From Micrococcaceae bacterium UBA3381 (lineage in GTDB: Bacteria > Actinomycetota > Actinomycetes > Actinomycetales > Micrococcaceae): DNA of 5,961 nucleotides. The translations under genes and the position numbers were made by a program. Where the stretch lies: the NCBI GenBank assembly GCA_002358975.1, contig DEPX01000148.1:1-5961 (forward strand), given 5' to 3'. Shown piece after piece: positions 1-4,955 of this stretch. Under the pieces are notes generated by a model that saw nothing but the letters and a program-made list of their open reading frames with translations, made no database searches and was not told the origin of the DNA. Each line of letters opens with the position of its first letter. Position 1 is the first letter of the stretch.

Positions 1-272
1 CCGAGTCTGCCCCACATGATCAGCACCTCGGAGGTCTCGGCCTCGGCTAGTTGTTGTGGTCCGGGCCAGCGCTGCATCCATGCCAACCAGGTGTCCCACA
101 CTCGTGAAACCTGGGTTTGTTGCAGCATGACTTCTGAGACCAAGACGCCCCAGGCTGTCGTGTCAGGCTGGCGCCAGGGCAGATCACGGCCGTTTGCGGC
201 ATACCATTCTAAGATGCGGGCGCGGATCTGCTGCACATCGGTGTGGTCAGAATGATTTTTGGTCTCGGACAT
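1..272 (-). CDS. mutY: A/G-specific adenine glycosylase MutY, N-terminal part (cut by window edge)
   Basis: MutY removes adenine mispaired with 8-oxoguanine or guanine, a base-excision repair step in the cytoplasm. About 90 residues are visible; the C-terminal side, where the family's HhH motif and iron-sulfur cluster lie, is outside the window. Reading the minus strand, residues 31-34 are LPWR, followed by WGVLVSEVMLQQTQV at 41-55. This is the MutY/endonuclease III core, with the catalytic Glu at residue 47 in SEVMLQQT. It continues through a tryptophan-rich helix (WDTWLAWMQRWP) to WGRLG at the edge. I chose the ATG at 272-270 because it lies seven bases after a TACCAT -10 box with a good -35. 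An in-frame ATG at 281-279 would add three residues but has no ribosome binding site. The gene is divergent from the membrane-protein gene at 331, and the spacer holds both promoters. The family call is firm; the exact start is likely. Confidence 0.93.
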   Translation of the reverse strand, partial: MSETKNHSDHTDVQQIRARILEWYAANGRDLPWRQPDTTAWGVLVSEVMLQQTQVSRVWDTWLAWMQRWPGPQQLAEAETSEVLIMWGRL

Positions 273-279
273 GAACACC

Positions 280-307
280 ATGGTAGTGCCGTCGCGTTGT
301 TTGTCAG
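280..307 (-). promoter_or_regulatory. Promoter of mutY, leaderless type
   Basis: On the minus strand the -35 box is CTGACA (307-302), five of six matches to TTGACA. A 16-base spacer and a -10 box TACCAT (285-280) follow. The A of the mutY ATG is seven bases past the -10 box, where transcription would be expected to start, so the mRNA would have no 5' leader. No Shine-Dalgarno sequence is present. The -35 lies inside the promoter of the opposite gene (301-323), so the two promoters probably compete. Confidence 0.62.
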
Positions 308-323
308 CCAGAATCGCTAAACT
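301..323 (+). promoter_or_regulatory. Promoter of the membrane-protein gene, similar to PafBC-type damage-inducible promoters
   Basis: The sequence is TTGTCAGCC (301-309), eight bases, then TAAACT (318-323). The RecA/LexA-independent damage promoter known from mycobacteria, driven by PafBC, has the form TTGTCRGTG-N8-TANNNT. The match here is seven of nine in the upstream element, exact in spacing and exact in the -10 pattern. A standard -35 at 16-18 bases is missing: only TTGTTT at 297-302, with a 15-base spacer, comes near. The ATG at 331 follows the -10 by seven bases, so the transcript would be leaderless. Regulation by PafBC is inference; the motif and spacing are seen directly. Confidence 0.55.
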
Positions 324-330
324 ATTGTCT

Positions 331-1005
331 ATGGCTGATAACGATAAACTTCCCCCACGTCCGAAACGTATTCCGCCGCATATTCTTCGCCGTCGTCGTA
401 TCGTCGCCGTCGTGATACTGGTGATTATTTTGGCGTTGATCGGTTGGGGTATTTGGGCGCTAGTTGGCCTGTTTTTACCCGACGATGAGTCGCCTGACCC
501 GGAACCTACCGTAGCTGAATCAGCGGAACCGTCACCGTCAGAGTCGAAGGATGCGGCGTCAGAGTCGAAGGACGAGGCATCTGAGGACCCTTCAGATGAG
601 GCATCAGATGACGCTGCGGCATGTGAGCCCGACGTGTTGGCGGTCTCGGGTGCTACGGACCAAGAATCCTATGACGAAAATGAGCAACCGAAGTTCACGA
701 TGACGATCTTGCAGGAAGGCGATGAGTTATGTGACGCCTCGGTTGGGTCAGATGAGCAGAGTTTTGTCGTCGAGGATGCTGACGGCGAGTTTGTGTTTTC
801 AACCAAGGCTTGCCAGGTGGATCCGCAGTCGCAAGTGGTTGAGATGGAGCCTGGCCAGTCGGAGTCGGTTGACTATGAGTGGGAACGCATTGGTACCGAT
901 GAGCAGTGCGAAAACATAGTCGAAGATATTGAACCGGGCCAATACCAGTTGGTTGTGGGGCTTGGGGAGCAAACAGCCGATCCGGTGACCTTTGAGCTGA
1001 AGTAA
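331..1005 (+). CDS. Single-pass membrane protein of unknown function with acidic linker and four-cysteine outer domain
   Basis: I do not recognise a named family. The 224-residue protein starts with a basic, proline-rich tail (PPRPKRIPP, then RRRR at 20-23). One strongly hydrophobic segment follows at about 24-48. The positive charges before it predict that the C-terminal side faces out. Residues 51-97 are a disordered-looking linker with 18 Asp/Glu and 10 Ser in 47 positions and an internal repeat. Residues 98-224 form a compact domain, probably all beta, with Cys98, Cys134, Cys161 and Cys193, enough for two disulfides. Its layout, with DADGEFVFSTKAC, EPGQS and PGQYQLVVGL, is reminiscent of BsuPI or Ig-like domains, but that is a guess. 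I chose the ATG at 331 over upstream in-frame ATGs (259, 271, 280) because it sits at the expected start of a leaderless transcript and gives a normal N-terminus. The position matches that of Rv3587c in Mycobacterium tuberculosis, as I recall: a membrane protein between radA/disA and mutY in the same relative orientation. Confidence 0.85.
   Translation: MADNDKLPPRPKRIPPHILRRRRIVAVVILVIILALIGWGIWALVGLFLPDDESPDPEPTVAESAEPSPSESKDAASESKDEASEDPSDEASDDAAACEPDVLAVSGATDQESYDENEQPKFTMTILQEGDELCDASVGSDEQSFVVEDADGEFVFSTKACQVDPQSQVVEMEPGQSESVDYEWERIGTDEQCENIVEDIEPGQYQLVVGLGEQTADPVTFELK
537..611 (+). repeat. Short degenerate tandem repeats coding for the acidic linker
   Basis: The 15-mer GTCAGAGTCGAAGGA occurs at 537-551 and again, identical, at 558-572, an offset of 21 bases or seven codons (SESKDAA units). 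A second pair, at 571-587 and 595-611, matches at 14 of 17 bases around GAGGCATC with a 24-base offset. Both offsets are multiples of three, so length change by slippage would keep the frame. The repeats encode the Ser/Asp/Glu linker between the membrane helix and the outer domain. Confidence 0.7.
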
Positions 1006-2481
1006 TTAGTTGTCGCTGATATCGTCCGGGGACAGTTGGATGACGTCGGCAACTTTCTTTCTGGCGTCGTCGCGTGGTGGTGGCCTGCGGGCGGGGTCAA
1101 AGATTTTTGCTATTGCTTGGTCTAACGAACTGGTGCGGTAAACCCGCATGCCTTTGGGCACTTTGACGTCGTCGTCATCAGGAATGACGGCGTGGGTGAA
1201 GCCGAGCCGGTGGGCCTCTTTTAGACGCCGGTCCATGCCCGCCACCGGACGGAGTTCACCGGCAAGGGAAAGCTCACCGATGGTGATGGTGCTGCGTGGT
1301 AACGGCAGATCCTCTCGCGAGGAAATGATGGCTGCGGCCATGGCCAGATCGGCTGCTGGCTCATTGACGCTGATGCCACCAACAGTGGAGACATAGACGT
1401 CGTCGGTGGTCAGATACATATGCAGGTGACGGCTGAGAATGGCCACCACAGTATTCAGGCGAGCTTGGACTAGCCCGGTGACTACACGCCGGGGGGAACC
1501 ACCGGCACCGCCGGCCACCAGTGCCTGGATTTCGGTGAGCAACGGGCGGTGACCATCCATGGCCACGGTGATTGCTGTGCCGGGCATCGGGGTTGCAAAC
1601 GTATTGATAAAAAGCCCCGAGGGGTCCTCGATGGAGGTAATGCCGGAGTCGTTCATGGAAAAGCAGCCGACCTCGTCGGTGGAACCGTAACGGTTTTTGA
1701 CCGAACGGATAAACCGTAGCTGAGAATGGCGGTCGCCGTGGAACTGGCAGACGACGTCGACGAGGTGTTCCATGGTGCGCGGACCGGCAATACTGCCCTC
1801 TTTGGTCACATGCCCCACCAGGATCGTGGCGATGTCGTGTCGCTTGGCCAACCGGATGATGCTGGCGGTGACTTCTTGGATTTGCATACGACCGCCCGGG
1901 GCGCCGTCGATGGCTGCAGATTGGATGGTTTGTACCGAGTCGACGACTAAAAAATCGGGTTTGAGGTGTTCGATTTGGCCTAATACCTGACCAAGATCTG
2001 TTTCGGCTGAAAGCAGTAGGTTGGCATTGAGCGCCCCGATACGTTCGGCGCGGACACGTACCTGGGCAGCAGATTCTTCACCGGTCAGATATAGGGTGCG
2101 GCGCTGTTGTTTATCATCGCGATAGGTATTGGCCACCTGCCCTGCGATATCTAAAGCCATAGTGGATTTGCCGATACCGGGTTCACCGGCCAATAAGATG
2201 ACGGCTCCGGGAACCAGCCCGGAACCCAACACACGGTCAAATTCGCTGACCCCGGTGGGAAAACTTTCGGCGTGGGTGGCGTCAACTTCGGTGATAGGAC
2301 GAGCCAACACGTCCACGCTGATAGTTGTTGGTGCGGTCCGGGCGGTAGCCGGGGTGGTACCTACTTCTTCGATGGTGCCCCAGGCCTGGCATTCGCCACA
2401 GCGTCCAGTCCATTTCGCGGTCATCCAACCGCATTCATTGCACTTATAGGCAAGCTTCGTGTTGCTCTTGGTTTTGGCCAT
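1006..2481 (-). CDS. radA: DNA repair protein RadA
   Basis: RadA is a RecA-related ATPase that drives branch migration and processes recombination intermediates in the cytoplasm. The 491-residue product is full length, slightly longer than the usual 450-480. It has a zinc finger (Cys14, Cys17, Cys28, Cys31), a Walker A motif GEPGIGKST (99-107) and a Walker B strand FLVVD (177-181). The RadA signature reads KNRYG (262-266), where the textbook form is KNRFG. From about residue 300 on it has the Lon-protease-like C-terminal domain that RadA uses as a scaffold. The ATG at 2481 follows a TAGGCT box by seven bases, so the gene is probably leaderless; no ribosome binding site is present. It lies 38 bases downstream of the FUSC gene on the same strand, so read-through is also likely. 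Its stop codon directly abuts that of the opposing membrane-protein gene. disA, often the neighbour of radA in actinobacteria, is not next to it here. Confidence 0.97.
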   Translation of the reverse strand: MAKTKSNTKLAYKCNECGWMTAKWTGRCGECQAWGTIEEVGTTPATARTAPTTISVDVLARPITEVDATHAESFPTGVSEFDRVLGSGLVPGAVILLAGEPGIGKSTMALDIAGQVANTYRDDKQQRRTLYLTGEESAAQVRVRAERIGALNANLLLSAETDLGQVLGQIEHLKPDFLVVDSVQTIQSAAIDGAPGGRMQIQEVTASIIRLAKRHDIATILVGHVTKEGSIAGPRTMEHLVDVVCQFHGDRHSQLRFIRSVKNRYGSTDEVGCFSMNDSGITSIEDPSGLFINTFATPMPGTAITVAMDGHRPLLTEIQALVAGGAGGSPRRVVTGLVQARLNTVVAILSRHLHMYLTTDDVYVSTVGGISVNEPAADLAMAAAIISSREDLPLPRSTITIGELSLAGELRPVAGMDRRLKEAHRLGFTHAVIPDDDDVKVPKGMRVYRTSSLDQAIAKIFDPARRPPPRDDARKKVADVIQLSPDDISDN

Positions 2482-2488
2482 GACGCTA

Positions 2489-2511
2489 AGCCTAGCCGCC
2501 CCCTAGGACAC
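2489..2511 (-). promoter_or_regulatory. Probable radA promoter, leaderless type, with weak damage-motif match and inverted repeat
   Basis: On the minus strand TAGGCT (2494-2489) lies seven bases before the radA ATG. Upstream, GTGTCCTAG (2511-2503) sits exactly eight bases from the -10. That is the position of TTGTCRGTG in PafBC-type promoters, but only five of nine bases fit, including the TGTC core. A classical -35 is poor (TTTATC, 2517-2512, 17-base spacer). The inverted repeat CCTAG-N7-CTAGG (2491-2495 and 2503-2507) overlaps the -10 and spacer and could be a protein-binding site. The whole element fits in the 38-base gap after the FUSC gene. Confidence 0.42.
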
Positions 2512-2519
2512 GATAAAGC

Positions 2520-3692
2520 TTATAGATTCGGCAGGTAGCTGCTAGCCTCGGCGTGGTCGGAACCAGTGGCTTCCAGAAAGTCGACCATCATGGGTCGGCA
2601 CATCATTACCAAGGCTTCACCGTGCAGCGTGCCGGCTCCCAGATTGTTTGGTGTAAGTTTGGTGGTTACCGCACCCAAGGCATCGCGTGCTATCGACAAT
2701 GACTTATGGCGCCCCACCGATGAGGGCTCAGCTGCCGAACGACCCAGCACGGCCACGGCGTCTGCGGCTTCGGAAAACCAAGCCGAAAGCCTCTCGAGGT
2801 CGTCAACGGTGGTGGCTCGTGAATCCAGTTCGTCAATGACTGTAATGACCCGACGAGCAATTACACGTAACGAACGGGCGGCCAGATCGGTTTTTTCTAA
2901 AGTGCGCGATAGTTCATCCAGGTCTTGGCGAGCGGATCTGCGGGTGGGCGAATACAGTGCAGCCTGGTCGGCGGCGGCAATGGAATTTCGCACCGTATCT
3001 ACCTTTGACTGCAATCCTCGAGCCTCAATCAGCGCCGCCCAACCGTTGCGGGATTCGTGGCTGCGCAGGGCATCGGAGAGCTCGCGCAGTACATCGGTGA
3101 CCGAAGCATAGAGCTCGCGCATCCCCGAAACAGTGTCTTTGCGCAGCGAAACCGGGGTGATCATGGTGATAGCGATCGCGATAACACCACCCAGGGCCGC
3201 ATCAATGGAACGGGTCAGTGGACCACCGGCGGGGATGGGTAACAGTACCACCAGGACCGCCTGAATGGACATTTGGGTAGTAAAAATAACCCCGGAGTCA
3301 ATGAATCTGGCCAGCATGATGGTCAGAAACACTACGATCACGCCTTGCCAGTACCCCTGACCCAGTAGGGCTTGTAGTGAGTCTCCCACCAGAATGCCCA
3401 AGGTGGCCCCGATCGAAACTTCCAGGGCCTTTTTCAAGTGCGGATCGCGACCAAACCCCAGTGTAATTAACGCCGAGGTGGCGGCGAAATATGGTGCTTG
3501 ATGGCCTAAAACCGCCACCGCGATCGCATAAGCGCTTACCGCTGCGATCGCCGAGGTGGCTGCCGGCACCAAAGCTTTTCGAGCGCGCCATGTCCCGGAA
3601 CGTATACGGGCGGAAAAGAACCGTTTGATCTTCTGCCAACCTCGCGGTTCTGGTTGTACCGGAATTGGAGTGGTATGCATGCGCTCTGCCAT
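2520..3692 (-). CDS. FUSC / aromatic acid exporter family membrane protein
   Basis: This 390-residue protein has a basic N-terminus and then a membrane half with about six hydrophobic segments, at roughly 41-62, 66-80, 89-110, 114-131, 135-154 and 163-180. A long soluble helical half follows (about 181-390). The motifs APYFAATSALITLG (66-79), the amphipathic DPHLKKALEVSIGATLGILVG (83-103) and the proline after the last helix (ITP, 178-180) are typical of the FUSC / ArAE superfamily. Its members include putative exporters of aromatic acids and other small anions. The real substrate cannot be read from the sequence. The ATG at 3692 is supported by a TAAGAT -10 box seven bases upstream; the internal Met5 has no such support. 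The gene precedes radA by 38 bases and is divergent from pstS across a 155-base control region. Confidence 0.85.
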   Translation of the reverse strand: MAERMHTTPIPVQPEPRGWQKIKRFFSARIRSGTWRARKALVPAATSAIAAVSAYAIAVAVLGHQAPYFAATSALITLGFGRDPHLKKALEVSIGATLGILVGDSLQALLGQGYWQGVIVVFLTIMLARFIDSGVIFTTQMSIQAVLVVLLPIPAGGPLTRSIDAALGGVIAIAITMITPVSLRKDTVSGMRELYASVTDVLRELSDALRSHESRNGWAALIEARGLQSKVDTVRNSIAAADQAALYSPTRRSARQDLDELSRTLEKTDLAARSLRVIARRVITVIDELDSRATTVDDLERLSAWFSEAADAVAVLGRSAAEPSSVGRHKSLSIARDALGAVTTKLTPNNLGAGTLHGEALVMMCRPMMVDFLEATGSDHAEASSYLPNL

Positions 3693-3699
3693 GCCTCTT

Positions 3700-3729
3700 A
3701 TCTTAGGACGCCCGGGACGGGCCTGTGAA
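3700..3729 (-). promoter_or_regulatory. Promoter of the FUSC gene, leaderless type
   Basis: On the minus strand the -35 is TTCACA (3729-3724), five of six to consensus. The spacer is 18 bases and the -10 is TAAGAT (3705-3700), five of six to TATAAT-like boxes. Seven bases later comes the ATG, so a leaderless transcript is expected. The purine-rich AGAGG between -10 and ATG is too close to the start codon to act as a ribosome binding site. Confidence 0.68.
3710..3722. promoter_or_regulatory. Inverted repeat in the FUSC promoter spacer, candidate operator
   Basis: GCCCG-GGA-CGGGC is a perfect 5-bp inverted repeat with a 3-base centre. It lies wholly between the -35 and -10 boxes of the FUSC promoter, where a bound repressor or MerR-like activator would control transcription. 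It is GC-only and short, so chance is possible. No T tract follows on either strand, so it is not a terminator. Confidence 0.35.
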
Positions 3730-3748
3730 AATTCTTTGGTAGCTAAAG

Positions 3749-3792
3749 GTTCATCAACCGTTTACCCATTCGGGACCCAGAGGTTACCTCCC
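3749..3792 (+). promoter_or_regulatory. Putative PHO box: four 11-bp direct repeats upstream of pstS
   Basis: Four adjoining 11-base units can be read: GTTCATCAACC (3749), GTTTACCCATT (3760), CGGGACCCAGA (3771) and GGTTACCTCCC (3782). Unit position 5 is A and position 7 is C in all four, position 6 is always a pyrimidine, and positions 1 and 3 are G and T in three of four. An 11-bp period with a GTTCACC-like core is the known form of PhoP-type phosphate-response sites in actinobacteria such as Streptomyces. The place, 55 bases before the pstS start, fits activation of pstS under phosphate starvation. Unit 3 is the poorest. The site starts 20 bases from the -35 of the divergent FUSC gene. Confidence 0.65.
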
Positions 3793-3797
3793 CCACG

Positions 3798-3803
3798 TAG
3801 CTT
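3798..3803 (+). promoter_or_regulatory. Possible -10 box of pstS
   Basis: TAGCTT fits TANNNT and lies five bases past the last PHO-box unit. No good -35 is seen 16-18 bases upstream, as expected where the response regulator replaces it. Transcription from about 3810 would give a leader of nearly 40 bases that includes the ribosome binding site. CATAGT at 3808-3813 is an alternative. Confidence 0.35.
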
Positions 3804-3830
3804 CAGTCATAGTTGACCAATCACGAGCTG

Positions 3831-3838
3831 GAAAGAGG
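3831..3838 (+). promoter_or_regulatory. Ribosome binding site of pstS
   Basis: GAAAGAGG lies nine bases before the GTG at 3848. It decides the start, because no ATG of this frame occurs nearby and the encoded signal peptide begins right there. Confidence 0.75.
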
Positions 3839-3847
3839 AAAAACCCA

Positions 3848-4915
3848 GTGAAGTTCGCACGTTTTTACCGTGGCGCTGTAATCGGCGCGATTGCAGCAGT
3901 GGCCTTAGCCGCGTGTTCTTCTGATAATGCCGACGACGGCGTAGCAGCCGCAGCATCTGGCAATCTGATCGGTGGTGGCGCCTCGTCACAAGAGGCGGCC
4001 ATGACAGCCTGGACCGATGGTGTCACCAAAGAATACCCGGAACTGACTGTTAGCTATGACCCGGTGGGATCTGGCGCCGGCCGGGAAGGATTCATCGCTG
4101 GTCAATATAGTTTCGCCGGTTCTGATTCGGCCATGGACACTTCCGAACAGCAACAGGCTTGTGGTGACGGTAGCGCTTTTCATGTGCCAAGCTATATTTC
4201 TCCGGTGGCCGTATCCTTCAACTTAGACGGTATTGACTCGCTGAATCTCAAACCCGACACGATCGCCAAGATCTTCGCCGGTGAAATTACCTCCTGGGAT
4301 GATGCAGAAATCGCCGAACAGAACGACGACGTCGATCTACCGGACACCGATATCACCGTGGTGCATCGCTCAGACGAGTCCGGTACCACGGAAAACTTTA
4401 CCGATTACTTACACGGTGCAGCCGGTGACGTGTGGACCTGGGACCCAGCAGAATCCTTCCCTGATGAACTGACCGGTGAATCTGCACAACAAACCTCCGG
4501 TGTGGTGTCATTGACCTCCGAGACCGACGGGGCCATCACTTATGCTGACGCATCTCAGATCGGCAGCTTATCCACGGTAGCCGTCGGGGTCGGTGACGAA
4601 TACGTTGAGTATTCTGCCGATGCCGCTGCCGCAGCGGTGGAAACCGCGGAAGAAGACACCGAATCCGAAGGTGCTCGTATCTTAGATCGCAGCACTGAGC
4701 AGGAAGGTGTCTACCCGATCGTCATGATCTCTTACCACATCTTCTGTGACCAGTATCAGGACGAAGACCTGGCAGAACAGGCCAAATCCTTTGGTAAGTA
4801 TGTGATCTCCGAGGATGGTCAGGCCGCTGCAGAAGAATCTGCTGGTTCCGCGCCGATATCCGACACCATCCGTGACGAAGCCACCGAACGTATCGATGCC
4901 ATTACCGCAGGCTAA
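3848..4915 (+). CDS. pstS: Phosphate-binding lipoprotein PstS of the Pst ABC transporter
   Basis: PstS captures inorganic phosphate outside the membrane and hands it to the PstCA channel. The 355-residue product starts at GTG with a lipoprotein signal: basic residues, a hydrophobic core and the lipobox LAAC with Cys23 as the lipidated residue. The phosphate-site motifs are all present: GGGASSQ (42-48), GSGAGREGF (74-82), AGSDSAMD (90-97) and the long HRSDESGTTENFTDYL (173-188). SYISPVAVSFNL (115-126) and AKIFAGEITSW (140-150) are typical family segments. Two further cysteines, 105 and 300, could form a disulfide. The mature protein is rich in Asp and Glu, including an acidic Ala-rich stretch around 256-274. 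It resembles PstS proteins of Arthrobacter and relatives as I remember them. It is the first gene of the operon, 40 bases before pstC, behind a PHO box. Confidence 0.97.
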   Translation: MKFARFYRGAVIGAIAAVALAACSSDNADDGVAAAASGNLIGGGASSQEAAMTAWTDGVTKEYPELTVSYDPVGSGAGREGFIAGQYSFAGSDSAMDTSEQQQACGDGSAFHVPSYISPVAVSFNLDGIDSLNLKPDTIAKIFAGEITSWDDAEIAEQNDDVDLPDTDITVVHRSDESGTTENFTDYLHGAAGDVWTWDPAESFPDELTGESAQQTSGVVSLTSETDGAITYADASQIGSLSTVAVGVGDEYVEYSADAAAAAVETAEEDTESEGARILDRSTEQEGVYPIVMISYHIFCDQYQDEDLAEQAKSFGKYVISEDGQAAAEESAGSAPISDTIRDEATERIDAITAG

Positions 4916-4944
4916 GTCCCGTGAATTACCCGGCGTACCGTTAC

Positions 4945-4949
4945 AGGAG
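4945..4949 (+). promoter_or_regulatory. Ribosome binding site of pstC
   Basis: AGGAG lies six bases before GTG at 4956. This decides the start, since the frame stays open far upstream into the end of pstS, where ATG codons also occur. Confidence 0.8.
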
Positions 4950-4955
4950 CGCAAC

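Noticed and set aside
259..330. Longer N-terminus for the membrane protein from ATG codons at 259, 271 or 280
   Set aside because: It would run through the divergent promoters and the mutY start, has no ribosome binding site, and adds an atypical extension before a clean N-terminus at 331.
1684..1698. RadA signature reading KNRYG in place of KNRFG
   Set aside because: A conservative Phe-to-Tyr change in an otherwise intact protein; I expect it to be an ordinary family variant.
2491..2507. CCTAG-N7-CTAGG as a terminator after the FUSC gene
   Set aside because: The stem is five base pairs with no T tract on the minus strand, and it overlaps the radA -10 box; kept only as a possible binding site.
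2566..3111. 181-codon open frame on the plus strand opposite the FUSC gene
   Set aside because: It is a Ser/Arg-rich reading typical of the complement of a helical coding region, with no promoter or recognisable domain.
4815..4955. Longer N-terminus for PstC starting inside pstS
   Set aside because: The GTG at 4956 has a good ribosome binding site and gives the normal family length; the upstream part is a shifted-frame reading of the pstS 3' end.
4916..4955. Attenuator or processing hairpin between pstS and pstC
   Set aside because: Only a 3-bp stem (CGG/CCG) can be found; nothing comparable to known pstS-pstC stem-loops.
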